Assembly (NCBI GenBank): GCA_026545225.1
Contig: CM048845.1
Coordinates: forward strand, 86,021,033 to 86,085,032
DNA from: Cornus controversa
Lineage: Eukaryota > Streptophyta > Magnoliopsida > Cornales > Cornaceae
Direction: 5' to 3'
DNA length: 64,000 nucleotides
In this document: piece by piece, positions 1 to 12,933 of the stretch
How the letters are laid out: each line of letters opens with the position of its first letter
Numbering within the stretch: the stretch's first letter is position 1
Notes under the pieces: model-generated
The model's database searches: none
What the model saw: the letters and a program-made list of their open reading frames with translations, nothing else
Told to the model about the DNA's origin: nothing
Made by a program: the position numbers and the translations under genes

Positions 1-799
1 ATGTGACATGCACCGAAGGAAAATGACATGGTTCATTATTTAGGTTAATTAGAAACATGTAATAACTTGCTTTCTTTTTTCTTTCTTTTTTTACAGTGAT
101 AACCATATTAGAAACTGCTTTGTAATAGAATTTTTAGACTATTTTAATTTGTATTGTAGACTATATAATTATAATTAAATGGTAAAAGAAAGAAAAGGAA
201 GGTAGTATTTGCACTGCTATATATAAAAAAAAGTACAAAATATTTTTTTCTTACTTTAGAAGTACTTTTTTTATTTTTATTTTTATGTGTTGGGGAAGCT
301 AATGTTATTTCGCTTTAAAAGTGCAGTAAATTTATTAAAAAAAGTACAAATATCGCTATATAAATTTTCAAAAGAAAATTACTTGTTAGAAAGATCAATT
401 ATGAGGGTATTGACAATAGGATTTTAGTCTCTCTGTATTTGCTACGACAAAAAAAATCTTACTCTTAATTAATAAATATTTCTAATTAAATACATAATTC
501 TATGAATAATAAGTTTCTTCCAATTTCCTTTCTCATTTAAATACCACTTTTTTTAATTAACATACTAACTGTGCACTCACTTCTAATTTTCTAACCAGTA
601 TTAATATTGAGGCTCCACCAATATCCCCTTGCACTCTACTCTCATATTTTTTAACATAAAATTATAAAAGAGTCATTATCATATAGAATGTTTGATTCTT
701 ATACTTTTAATTCCATAATTTAAATGTTAAGGTAAGAATTCTTGGTGCCAAAATGCAACTTCTCTCTCATGTTCTTTCAAGCAAAAATAAAAAATACAA

Positions 800-800
<1 letters not shown>

Positions 801-832
<32 letters not shown>
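801..832. repeat. (CT)n microsatellite
   Basis: An almost pure CT dinucleotide run interrupted once by TTT. Simple repeat in intergenic DNA with no visible gene function. Confidence 0.9.
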
Positions 833-1842
833 GAGCAAAAATGAAAGATATGAGTTAGAGAAAGTTATTGAAATTATTAAGACAAGAAAAAATTTCATAA
901 ATCTATGAATCACTTAACCCTTCTAATAATGCCCATGGTAATGGTTTTTTTTTTTTTTCTACTTTCTTTTTCAAAATATATTTGTTGAGTTGGTTTTGAA
1001 AATATTTTTCTTCTTGCTAAATCAATCCATCAATATATTTTTAGAATTGAATTTTATCCATTCACATGCGAGAGGTCTAAATCATAAAGGAAGAAGGGAT
1101 TATTATTAAATAGAAGTGGAAAAGTTTAGGATTCAATATTTTGATTTCTCATCGATCAAATGTATGTGATTAAGATAATAAAAGATATGTGATTAGATTA
1201 AAAGTTTTTGAGTTGGAAGCAAACTTTATATCAATGAATAAAACTTATCTCGAAAACATTTAATTGAATTGAAAATCAAAGGAAAGTTTAGTTTTACTTA
1301 AATATAAATTATGATGTATAGGTATTTAAGGAAGTCAAGGAAAGTTTTTTTATGTTAGAAGGGTACTCTTAGAAATTAAGAAATGGAAAGAGAAAAAGTG
1401 ACTACGTGGAATCCTTTTCTAATTGTAAATTGTCATAATTTAGCTAACGAGCACTTAGAGAAAAATTTCATTAAAAAAAATTGATAGGATGTTATTCTTT
1501 CTCTTTTTTTTGTTTGTTTGTTACGGATTGATTGTATGTATATAATATTCTAATATTTAATTTGTCTTATTTTATAGATAAGAACCGTGTAAAATAAATT
1601 ACACTTTTGGTGAGTAAAAGACCACATGCCAAATATAAGTATGTGAAACAAAATTTGAATGAATTGGAATTGAGTCTCTATAATATTAACAATATAAGAA
1701 TCAGACATTGTATAACTTAGGGATTCTTTTGTAATTCTAATTTAAGAAAAGAGGGGAGCGGAGCGTTTGAAGATTGTGCTGAAGCGTGACCAGTTTTTCT
1801 TTAATTAATATTAATTTACAATAATAAATTCAGTTAATATAT

Positions 1843-1905
1843 TAAGGCTTGTGGCTCAGTGGTTAAATTTTTTTTCTTTCTTTCAAAGTGAGAACGTTCG
1901 AGTCT
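1843..1905 (+). mobile_element. tRNA-like SINE head (A box and B box)
   Basis: The stretch contains TGGCTCAGTGGTTA, close to a pol III A box, followed about 40 bases later by GTTCGAGTC, close to a B box. The order and spacing fit a tRNA-derived SINE 5' region. The sequence between does not fold into a full tRNA cloverleaf that I can see, and no clear 3' tail or target duplication was found. It may therefore be an old truncated SINE, or a chance match. Confidence 0.4.
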
Positions 1906-2821
1906 TTCTATTATGGAAGTTAATTAAACTATACTCTAACTTGCCGAAAAACCATGTAATGATGGTTTGCAGTTTTTGCTCTAAACGAATGGAAAAATTA
2001 CTACTAAGCCTTAGTTTTGATTTTTTTTTTTCATTTAAATCCTAAATTACTACAAATTTCATTTATACCCTTGCTAAATAGAAGTAAAATTTTATACTTA
2101 GATATTTATCCAATAATTGATATATAATCTATTTTTTATATATTCATTTAAGTTTTAGTTACTTAATAATATTAAATTATGAGTTTGAATAATAATTAAT
2201 TTAATTTAAATTCAATTCAAAAACTCATGTATGATACACGATTTAAGTACAAAAAAATTGATTATTCTATAAAAAAAAACTAATAACATGTATATTTTTA
2301 CCTTTTTATTCAAATTTTATGTCTACTTTTGTAAGGGGATATATGAAAATTTGAGTCTAAATTTTATATCTGATGAAACAAATACTATATATAATTTATT
2401 AAGAGTATAAATGGAAGATTTAATGGTTTAGGACTTAAATAAAAAAAAATATATTAAAAGTAGAACTTATTGGTCCTAATAAAACTTTCTAGGACTTACT
2501 TAATTTTTAATAAAAAATGTAGGACTTGATTATAATTTTACCCCAAGACTTGTCATATCCTAGCTTTCAATGAGCCTGAGTATATATGTAAATTGTAATC
2601 CATAACCTATAATTATTCTATGAAGTTGAATGAAAAAAAAGTTGCCCCGTCCAGAACATTTGGGCCGGATCAATGGTGATGAATTTTTCAGTTTGCCTGC
2701 AAGTGGCTCTAATATTATGCAGAATAAATAAAAAAAATTTGTATAGAAAATCTATTTGCATAGTAGTATAATATAGGTGGAAAAAAATGTAGTAGTACTC
2801 TAGATTGTTAATATAGGAAAA

Positions 2822-2880
2822 AGCCCAAATTAGCTCCTCGATTGGGCCTTTATTTGGGCTTATGAAACAGCCGAAGCCCA
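2822..2880 (+). promoter_or_regulatory. cluster of four TGGGCY (site II) motifs in the BADC promoter
   Basis: Four copies of the site II core lie within 59 bases: AGCCCA at 2822-2827, TGGGCC at 2843-2848, TGGGCT at 2855-2860 and AGCCCA at 2875-2880, so two on each strand. They sit 175-230 bases before the first ATG of the BADC gene. Such motifs are known as TCP-type binding sites in promoters of growth-linked and housekeeping plant genes. That they drive this gene is an inference from position. Confidence 0.6.
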
Positions 2881-3053
2881 AACACATTCTCCATAAGACG
2901 ATTAGTCTTGAAAACGACAGTAGATTAGTAGGTAGGTCCGAGAACTCTTTTTCCAGCTGCACTCGTCCTTCTCTGGCGTTCCTGAGTATCGTCTTCTTTT
3001 CTTGTTTTTGTCACCTGTTAATAGCAAAGCTCCTCAAAGGATCAAAGATTTCA

Positions 3054-6000
3054 ATGGCTGCATGTGAGTCCTCTCCCTCTCTCTCTGTATATTTATATAT
3101 GTACATATCTGTATGCTTAGATATAACTATCAATTATGTGATTCATCTTCTTAATTTGTTTTTATGAGTAGTTATTTGGAAATTTTTGTAACTTAAATGG
3201 TGAATTAGGGTTATTCTTCTCTGTTACTTGTTACTATGCTTCTTCTTTCTTTTGAATTTTTGGCCAATTAGTTATTTGCGAAAAGTACATTGTGTATATA
3301 TATGTGTAATAGTACATTATATTTAGTTGATACAATGTAATCATTGTATTCTGGGTTCTTACCTCTTACAGCAGGTGGTTTTGGAGCTTCAACAGTTAAA
3401 TTTTCTAACTTGGGATATGTGAGTACCAAATTGGGTACACTACAGCAGTTGCGTGTTCTGGGAACTCGAGTTCCGATTAGATATAATGGTTTGGTTACTT
3501 TCAAGAAGTTGAAGAAGGCATCAATTGGATGTCAATCGTTGTCTTCCAAAGCCCAAAGTAAGTGCTTTCATTTGTACAGTCGCAATTCTGTTTTTACAGT
3601 CATGACCCACCCCAGTGGTTATATCAGCTACTAAAGTTAAGATCTTTCTAGATCATTGAATAGCAATAACTGGGTTCAATGAATATGAGTGTGTATGTGT
3701 ACACATTGGCCATACAAAAATTTATGTCTTATGCCGAACTTTAAGAAGATTGATCAAGACCATATGCTAATACATATATTTCTTAAGGTACTTGCATACA
3801 GCCTATTGGGCTATTTAGTTATTTTATGCCAGAATTTAGGAATGGTCTTTAAATTGTATATTAATTGAATATGTTAAAATTTATTTGTTTGGTGAATTTA
3901 TCAGTGTTCATTTGAATTTCCATCCTTATATTAGAAGTCAAAATAACTTGCTAACTAGTTGTGAAAGTGTATCAATTTAGAGGAAACTGTTCTAGTTGAT
4001 GAGTGATCCAAAAAATCTTCATGAGACAAAATAAGGATTGCATGAAAGTTACACCAAGTTCAATGTGATAGTTTTACGCTTCTTTATGTTGTATATAATT
4101 TCAAATAATACATTATTATTATTTACTCGTCTCTTGCTTGTGAATTTTGACATCCGTGTATTATTTGTAACAGGTGTTAAAGTCTCCTTTATACTCCAAA
4201 TAATCATCGATTGAAAATCTAACCTAGCATATGAACTATGATGGTAAAAGTCACTTTTGTACTCTAGAGTCTAGAAGGGTTGGCCACCATCCCCCCCCCC
4301 CAAAAAAAAAAAAAGAAAGAAAAGAAAAAAAAGAGCTGCCATAAACGGATTTGGTTTAAAAAGATTTCTACTAATAGTTTGTTATTTGCCAATACGAAAA
4401 ACCATGACAAACAATTGAAATCTTTTGTGACCTTCAGGCAAGTTGCTACAGAAGATTGCTCCTAAAACATTGCATATTGAATTCCTTTTGGCAAGGCATG
4501 AAACTTGCTTATTGATCGTTAATAATTAGATTGCTATTTGAAGCTGAACACTGAAAGTGTACAACAAATATGAAGAGTTAGTTCCTATAGAAAATTTTGT
4601 GCACTGACTAATTTTTGCCTTTATGTGACCAAATTTGTAATTGTTTACTTCAGTTTGATCCTAGGAAATTTTGTGAGAAGTTCTGTGGAATGTCTGTTTG
4701 AATGCTATATCACCTAGTCCTTTTCAGCAAACATGAAGAACAAAATTGGTAGATGACAATGTGACTCTGGGCAGCAAACTCATCGTGCTATTTGCATTAT
4801 TTTCACCCCATAATTCACAGCCTTGTGTGTTTGAAAAATGACATTGATTGGTTCACTTCCTTCTATTTTCCTTTCTGATATAATATTTTGTGATTTCTGA
4901 TACATACAGTCGTGGTCTTTGTTATATGAAGAAGCTCCATGATGTGTTGTTTCTCAAAGTAGTTATCCTATATATTCCTTTGATTGCTCTGTCCAGCTTA
5001 TTTGCTCATTCTTTTATTGATGACATAGCAGATGCTACAAATTTAGAAAATGATTCTGAAGAAGTGAAATCATCAGATACTATGAGCCAGCTCATTCCAA
5101 ACTCGAGCGAGGTGAGCTTCTGATTATTTTTACACAATGTTACTGCCTGATCCCTTTTTTGTGGCAGCTGCTGATGGTAAAAGTTAACAGATATGTATGA
5201 ACTATAGTTGATGGCCAAATTCATATTTGTAAGAGTTGCCTTAAAAAGGAAGTATTTTTCGTTTTAAAGTAGTTGCGGAACATATTTACACCACATGAGG
5301 ATTTACCCATCACAAAGATACACAGAGGAAGAGAAAGAACTTCACGTATCCCTTTGCCACTAAATCCAGAAAGAAGATCGGACCTTATTCCGGTTCGTCT
5401 CTACTTTGTGAAACTATTCCTCAAGCAAGGCAGCCGATAAGTCATTGAAGAGTTTGTGTGAGTAAGGGAATAGTAACCATTAGTCATTTTAATGTCTGCC
5501 ACAATGATATAAAATATTTTCAAGAAAAAAGATGCGAGAACCTGCAGTGAAGAATAAGGAGATCTTTCCATATCAGAATATCAGTTGAAAAAATCATAGG
5601 TAAATACTTGGATCACCTGGTAAAAATGTGGAGGAGAACCAAAACAGAATGGTTCTGCGGCTTCTGCCTACTCATAACTAAGAGGGAATGCCGCCTACTA
5701 CTGAAATCCTGGTTTTTGCAAGATTTGTGTTCTTCTATGCAAGAAGAATACGTAGGAAGAACAAAGTGGGGTAGGGATGGAGAGTGATTATTTCCTTTAA
5801 CATCGTATTGAAATTTTATACAATGACCAACCATTGTTATTAGTTTCTTATTTTCAACCATTGTTATGGAGAACAAAAAAAACAATAATTACTACTCATT
5901 TATTACTACAAGTAGAAGATTGTAGTAATAAACACCCATTTCCTCATTCATTACTTCATTTATTTATTTTTGGATAAGTAAAGTCCATTTCTTCATCACA

Positions 6001-9000
6001 TGACGTGCTTTATGTGACATAGTCCTCTGTATATAGTGTTCGCCCTTTCTTTCTCTGAATTTTGTAGTAAACGTCAAAGAAAATACAAAAGGAATTTTAC
6101 TCATTCTTTCTTGATTAATTGTTCTACTTTGTTCCTGCAAATTTATTGGAATTTCATCATTATTCTTGAATGTGTTAATCTTGTACAATATCTGCCCTCT
6201 TTCTCTCAATATTGAAATGTATCCCTGTGACCAAGTAACCCTAAATGTATCCCTTTGACCAAGTAGCCTTATGTCCAAAGTTGTAATGTGTTGAGATTAG
6301 TCCTTCTCTATGTTTTGTACCGGAGAGGCTACCAAAAGTTTATTCACAACTAGGATTTAAAGGTTGTTGACATGGATGCATAACTAGGGGTGCAAATGAA
6401 CCGAGCCAAGCCACACCAAGCTTTGAGATGTTTGTGCTCAACTTGCCAAGCTCGGAGGCATGCTCTAGCATGACTTATGCAAGCTTGGCTTAGCCAAGAT
6501 AGAGCTCGGCTCCACATTGTTCAGCTAAGCTCGGGCTCAGCTTCGTCCGAGCTCATTTACACAATTTCTTTCATTTTTTAAAGATTTAAAATCTTATTGC
6601 AAATAGGTGGTTTATTGTGAACTAAATAGTGGTAGAATGTTGCCTGACACACTCGACGGAAGTGATGGATCAGTCGTGATGATGGCAGTGAATAGCGTCA
6701 ATGAGGGAGATTTGCTCTGGTCCTCGCAATCTTTGATGGTTATGACTGGTGTCACTTAATGCCAGCCAGCTATCATTGTCACTCTTGGCCTATTTGGATG
6801 AGGAAAATAACTAGGGTGTTTGGACAAAACAACATTATATGCAAAGGGCATGTTTGGCTGGACAAAATGATAAGGCCGTGTTTGGTTTTTTAAAAAAAAT
6901 TACTGACATGTTTGATAAGCCGAGCCTAATCGATCCGTGTTCAGTGTTGCTCAGTCTCGGATTGTTTAGTAAACGATCTTCAATGTTAGGGTCAAGCTTG
7001 GTTCATTTACTAAAAAATGAGCTTGAACGAGCCTGTAGATGAGCCGCGTTCATTTGAAGCCCTTGCATAGACTGATTTGCATTATATAAAAGTTTAGAAA
7101 AGTTCTCACTCAGATCTTGTTTGCAGGTTGAATCTCTTCTCACACAAATATGTGATACTTCAATTGCGGAGTTTGAATTGAAGGTGAGCAGTTGCAAATT
7201 CTTTTTCACTTTTCGTTGGAATCATAATAATTTTTTGTAACTTGATTAGAACTTCAGTACTGGTGTTCTTGTTACCAGAATTAGTAGATTAAGGAGTCCC
7301 AACTTTTCTCTCTCTTTTGAACCTTCTCTCTCTCTCATTGTTAGCTCGGTGGATTTCGGCTGTACGTGACAAGGGACTTAACTAGGAAAAATATACATCC
7401 ACCACCTCCAGTTTCTCCTCCCGTCAATGTTAATACTACTGTTGAGACACCTGAACTAAACGGGTCCGTCTCTACGCCTTCGTTAGCCATCTCCAAATGG
7501 GTTCCTTCTTTAGGTGGCATTCAAACATTGCTTGATGGAGCTGCAGACGGAGGCTTGGCGATACTTCAGTCTCCTAAGGTGAAAATACAAGATAACGTTT
7601 TTCAATTTAGTTTCATTTCTAAAATTTTGGTCACTAATCTGTAAGAGATGCAGGTTGGATATTTTAGGAGATCTCGAACCATAAAGGGGAAGCGTGCCCC
7701 GCCATCATGCAAAGAGGTAACCACTTCAACGTTTTTTGGCATTTGTCTTTATTGTAAACTATCGACTTAATTTATGTGAACTTAAACGAGTATTGGAGAT
7801 GAATCTATTACTATTGTCCTTTGGTTTTGTTCTTTCTTCTGAGACATTTAATAAAATTTCTTTTTTGTTTCACACATTTCTCTAAGATAAAATTATAGAT
7901 GGGATTGAAAAAGAATGATTTTGTTATCATTTTTAGTGATGCATATCCAATTTGAAGTTTCCCATTGCAGAACCATTATTATTTGTACTTGTGTGTTTGA
8001 AAAGAAAATGAAAACTCTTCATTTTTTTTAATATATAAAATTTCATTAAAAAAGTGCTCAGAGGGAAGTGAACTCAGAACAACATCATAAAGGAATACAT
8101 CTATGCATCTCTACAATCTCAGGCTATCTATTTTCCTTGCAGCACTCTCTATTCCGCTCATTGGACCCGCTGCATCACTGGAAACCCCCTTCAAACCAGA
8201 ATTGCCATTCTGCTCGGGAGCTGTAACACCTCTCTCATTTCTTAGAACTCCGTCTGCAACTTCTTCATGTGTCCCCTTCCTCATTCCCAGGAAGGTAGAA
8301 GAAGAAGGTTGATTGGGCTGAAGCAAACTTACCTCACTCATTTGGCCATTATTATATCTGTTGTTGGTCTGCATCCTCCCTCCCCTTGGTGCATTTGGGC
8401 TCCTCTTGGGTTGTTTCATAGGCCACTTCTACTTCTCAGCCTAAGACAATTTTGAGGATTTCAGATTTTTAGTAGATTTACTCAGCCCAACACTGTTAGG
8501 CCTCCCCGAATTAGCCAAAGGTCACTTCTTCCTTAGCTGAGTTAACTCAGATAAACCCTCCCTTCATGGCCTGCTCAAATTGGCCCACAGCTGTTGGGCT
8601 CAATCCCTCTCTCCAATGCCATTCAACCTAACTCCATTTGGCCTACTTAAGCGAGCCCTTGCTTTTGAACTCGTCCCCCTTTATCCTGCCCGTTGTCTTT
8701 AACTGATGTAGCCCATCACTACTGGGCGTATGCAAACCAGCCCACCTCCCTTAGGTTGGTTTTTTCTTCTCTAGCCCACCAACAATTACAACACCCCTTT
8801 CCTGCTCATGTGCCCCCCCACCTCCAAATTCAAATTTATCTCTAGCTGGATGCCATTGCTTTGGATGAGCCTCTTCCTTCCTCCCACGTGTCCACCATTG
8901 CGGCCTTGTCCCCCATCAGATGCACTTGCCCCAAGCGCGTGAAGTCCACTTTGTCTTCTACCTTCCACCACCCGTCTATTCTGCAACTCATTTTCCACTT

Positions 9001-12000
9001 GTTTTTTTGCTTCTGTCATGCTATCTATTTTCCTCATCTTTCACCAGTCGTCCTTTGGCACAAAATCTCTTTCACCCCTTCCGATAAGGCTCGCTGTCGC
9101 GGAGTTGACCCACCCTCCTTCACTGTAATGATTTATTTTCTCTGCACCCACCCTCTCGTCAGCCTCCACACCAAGTAAAACTCCACACATCATTGACAGC
9201 TACACCCAGTGCTTGGCATCACAGAGGCAATACAGCCTTCTCTCCTTCATCCTCGTCACACCAGAACAAGCCACTTTGAAGACCACACATTCAAGAGCAG
9301 ATTTGTTTCTCCCACTTCCTTTTTCCCTCCATCGATACCCTAATTGCTTTTGCATGAGAAGGTAGTTTAGAGTGAGTCTGGCAGTGGTGACACCAAACCC
9401 ACAATTAATCTTTCATGCTTTGCTCGCGCCCGTGTTTCAATTTGTTCTCGGCTACCCGCTTCCCTGTCAAACCAACCCACCAAACAAGCTTTAAGATCTT
9501 CTCATCATTTCCATATCCCTCTCTCGGCCACCTCAGAACAGTGGCCTCTGCTCAGTGTCGAAACCCTAATCTCCCCCTCCTGAGAGAGGCGGGATAGTCT
9601 CACCACCTCCATGAATGACCAAGAGAAGCTCATCTCATATTGTTCATGACTTATCCTTTTTCTTTCAGAAGTATGTTTAATCATCGACATATTTCTTCCA
9701 ATTTTAAAGGCATAACAGAAATCTTCTCCAGTTTTAAATGTGTAACAGATAGTGTTATATGATCCAGGAAGTCCTTGATTCATAATTTTCTATACGACTT
9801 CTCTATGGTCTTTTGTTTATTTTCAATCAAACCTCCAACTCTATTTTCACTTTGGTTGTTCTCGTACCAGTTTCACTTTATAACATTAACTTTACTCTAC
9901 AGATTCCTGCATTTTTGCAATTTTAATCAAGGTTTTAGGTCGCGGTTGCCAACCTGATTGCGGGGTGATTATGTAATTGGTATCGTGTATCATGGTTTCA
10001 ATATTAAAAACTTGTTCAAAACGAACCAATATGCAACAATGTAACTCCAGAAAACAATAAACCATGTATGTAATGAATTTTAATACATTTTCAAAGGTGA
10101 TTTTTATGTGACTAATGGCATGTAAATTTAATTTTAAGGAGCTGCCAATAGTAAGAGTGCTAATGTGTACTTTGCACTAAATTTACGGGGTGTGATTATG
10201 TAATGATATTGTGTATCACTATCACAGTTTCAATATTAAAAAATTGTTCAAAATGAACCAATATGCAACTTTTTAACTCCAGAAAATAATAAACCATGTA
10301 TTTAATGAATTTTAATACATTTTCAAAGGTGATTTTTATGTGACTAATGTAAATTAAATTTTAAGGAGTTGTCAACAGTAAGTGTGCTAATTTGTATTTT
10401 GCACTAAATTTCACCAATGAATATTAAAACAAAAATCAACATGACAAATTTACAAAAAGTCATATACACTAATAACTTGGAAGATGGAAATGAGTATGCC
10501 TGCACAGTAATATATGTACAGTACCAAGAATTTATTAATTTCTGATTTTTTTGTAATTTTCTAAAAAAATTTAGAAAATTGTATTGACGTTGTATTTTGA
10601 ACTCAATTTTTTTTTTTAACTTCTAAATCAAAAAAAAAATTTCAAGTTTCCTAATATGTATGTAACTTGTTTACCTATTTATGATCTTTCAGTAATATAT
10701 TAACTTTCTGATTTTTTTTATAACATTCTTATTTACATTCCTTATGCAATATATGCATACCATGAAGTATATTTATGTTGGGGAAAGCTAACATCCCCCC
10801 TTTCAAGAGAAGGTTAGCTTTGTACCCATATTTTATTGGACAAAAACAACCTTATTTGAAGGTGCCACGTCATAAAATATATGAGTATTATTGACATTTT
10901 GAAAATTTAACCTTAAACCAATTTTAAAATGGGATAACATGCTCGATAAGGCATGAGTTCTCTAAGATCTCTACCGACCTAGCACGCCTCCACCATCCAC
11001 AACTGGCAACACGACCACCACACCACCACCATCCCCATCCCCATCCCACCACCACAGCATGACCACCACACCGCCAGCATCAACACAACCGGCGGGGGCT
11101 CCACCACCACTATTCAATCCCCATAACTGCCACCACCATCCCTACCCCACAACCACCACCAACACAACCAATGGCACCACCACTACCATCCCCCCACCAC
11201 CACTCCATTTGTCACCAGAATCAGACCCCTCTTTGGCTTGGTAAATAAAATAAATTGACTAACCGACAATGGAGAATCATGTCCACCAACCGCCGGTGGC
11301 AATTGGAAGTTGTGATTGCTTGAGAAATTTGCCTTCGATTGAGACTGTGATCCAAACTTTGAATGAGTATTAGCATTAGAAAAGATCCTAGATAGCCAAT
11401 CTGTAAATTAAGAAGATTAAAGCGAATAGGGAAAAGTGCATTATAGAGTTGATTGACCCAATTACAGTAGCAAAAGTTCCTAAAACAAATTGGGGTGCAT
11501 GATGCCGGCGATGTTGGAGAGGAAGTCTTGCTCGACAACGGTTGTTTGCTTTTGGTTGACTCGGGTGGCGAGTCGAAACAATGAGTCTCCGATTGATTCG
11601 ACAATGGCGGTGGTGAGAGAGATGATGTGAGAGAAGAGATGAAAAGGTGGAGAGTGAAATTTCATGAATATCCTTATTTTTTATGAGGTGGCATATTTTA
11701 TTGGGATTGTTTTTGTCTAACAAAATATGGGGACAAAGCTAACCTCCTCCTGAAAGCAGGAATGTTAGCTTTCCCCATTTATGTTATGCACATATATTAG
11801 TAGTTTACTAAAATATGCTAATTAATCTAGAGTTGAGAATACTTGGAACATAAATTTATGGGAAAAACTCTTGAGTTCTTTGTGTCTTGATTCTTAGATC
11901 TGAAGTTTGGTAGGGTGGTGGTTTGGCTCTCTCTATTTTGGTCTTGAGATTTGGGTAAAAAAATTAAGGGAAACTGAAAATGGGGTTTTTGGACTCCAGG

Positions 12001-12933
12001 CCAGAAATCATGTGCGACTTGGTTGAGTCAGGCCGCGACCACGAAGTTTCGACTGAGCCAGGCTAAGACGACCATGATTTTTATTTTGGTCGAGATATAG
12101 ACCTGTCCTGGCCTTGACATTGGCAAACTCTGAGACTACTTGACCGTGTTGGTTGAGACGGGCCGAGTTTTAAAATATTACTTTTAATCTACGACTGGTT
12201 GTTCTTTATTCTATTTTATTTAATTTATAAATGAATGGAGTTGAATGCTTTGGTTTTCTTGTGTTCAGAGCCTACCCACAGGCTAAAAGTGTTAATAAGA
12301 TATTTTCCTGGCAGCTAACTCCTACATATTTCTCTTTTTGTAAATTTGGTTGGGATTATCTTGGATTATGCTGTTTACCATCAATCATCAAGCTGACATT
12401 AAACCCATTCTGAAATCAAAGTCCTATTTGTTCATTTACATGCTTCTAAACATGAAGTTAATGCGGGCAATGTTGCAACACCATTTTGTAACTTTTGTTT
12501 TCCCATGAGAAATCTATCACCTCTTTGATACTATCTGGTATTCCCCAACAGAAACAAACAGTGAAGGAGGGGCAAGTGCTTTGCTACATCGAACAGCTTG
12601 GTGGAGAAATCCCGGTTGAGGTTTGAGTCATGATACATATGTTTTCATCTTAATTGTAAAACAAGTAACATTCATTCCCAAATATTTATGACAGCAAGTG
12701 CTAAATTTTTTCAACCATCATTTTGCAGTCTGACACATCTGGAGAGGTTATCAAGATACTACGAGAGGATGGTGGTATGATTTTCCTTCATTCATGACTT
12801 CTCCAGTTCTCATGCTACTCCTTTATTTCATATTGTTATTTGATCTATTTCACCCTTAACAGATCCTGTTGGCTATGGTGATGCTCTTATTGCAATCCTT
12901 CCTTCATTTCCTGGGATAAAGAAGCTTCAGTAG
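3054..12933 (+). CDS. BADC: biotin/lipoyl attachment domain-containing protein (BADC, non-biotinylated BCCP-like subunit)
   Basis: Nine coding exons join to one 272-codon frame: 3054-3063, 3372-3557, 5029-5111, 7127-7183, 7345-7578, 7654-7716, 12552-12620, 12729-12774 and 12863-12933, all with GT-AG ends. The first about 65 residues are basic, Ser-rich and poor in acids, as for a plastid transit peptide. A Pro-rich linker follows (about 127-150), then a biotinyl-like domain (about 195-267) ending PSFPGIKKLQ. In true BCCP the target is EAMKLM; here the hairpin reads IEQLGGEI (residues 224-231), so the acceptor Lys is missing. This is the hallmark of BADC proteins, which replace BCCP in the plastid heteromeric acetyl-CoA carboxylase and lower fatty acid synthesis. 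The length matches the family. The C-terminus seems closer to Arabidopsis BADC2/3 than BADC1, from memory. Intron 6 is about 4.8 kb and full of repeats. Confidence 0.9.
6386..7064. mobile_element. hAT-like non-autonomous element in BADC intron 3
   Basis: The element opens AGGGGTGCAAATGAACCGAG and closes with the inverted counterpart (reverse complement AAGGGCTTCAAATGAACGCGG), giving imperfect terminal inverted repeats of about 25 bases. Flanks are GCATAACT (6378-6385) and GCATAGAC (7065-7072), an 8-bp target duplication with two mismatches. Inside are many GAGC/CTCGG repeats. The AGGGGTGCA start and 8-bp duplication are typical of hAT. No transposase is present. Confidence 0.7.
8019..9600 (-). 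mobile_element. possible degenerate retroelement fragment in BADC intron 6
   Basis: This 1.6-kb island is clearly more GC-rich than its surroundings. On the minus strand it gives broken frames rich in Gly, Arg, Asn and Pro (for example 8419-8111 and 9037-8786) and ends in an A-rich tail at about 8019-8026. Such composition and an A tail suggest the ORF1 part of a non-LTR element. I see no endonuclease, reverse transcriptase or zinc knuckle and no target duplication, so captured genic DNA is an alternative. Confidence 0.3.
9961..10412 (+). repeat. two-copy tandem repeat of about 235 bp
   Basis: Copy one (9961-10195) and copy two (10196-10412) share long near-identical blocks, such as CATTTTCAAAGGTGATTTTT and TTTTAAGGAG, with small indels. 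It lies in BADC intron 6 and looks like a local duplication of non-coding DNA. Confidence 0.85.
10771..11785. mobile_element. Mutator-like non-autonomous element, 997 bp, with 9-bp target duplication
   Basis: The element itself is 10780-11776. Its ends form terminal inverted repeats of about 75 bases, beginning GGGGAAAGCTAACAT on both sides with few mismatches. The flanks carry a perfect 9-bp direct repeat ATTTATGTT (10771-10779 and 11777-11785), the target duplication size of Mutator-like elements. Inside are a CCACCA-rich half (about 10990-11215) and a minus-strand open stretch (about 11665-11221), both unlike the AT-rich intron around them. No transposase is seen, so it would have been moved in trans. 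The internal part may be captured host DNA (Pack-MULE). It inserted in BADC intron 6. Confidence 0.85.

Larger units (their letters stand above)
1..2820. other. AT-rich intergenic region upstream of the BADC gene
   Basis: No coding region that looks like a protein is visible on either strand. The stretch is very AT-rich with many A and T runs, a CT microsatellite near 801-832 and a tRNA-like SINE head near 1843-1903 (listed separately). Short reading frames here are low-complexity and match no family I know. Confidence 0.6.

Noticed and set aside
1843..1905. a true tRNA gene
   Set aside because: A- and B-box-like words exist, but no cloverleaf with acceptor and anticodon stems can be drawn.
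1851..2045. 64-codon open frame
   Set aside because: It overlaps the SINE-like head, has low-complexity Phe/Leu runs and matches no family.
8861..9178. 105-codon plus-strand frame
   Set aside because: It lies in the GC-rich repeat-like island within BADC intron 6, shows no family features and is not joined by splice signals to the BADC exons.
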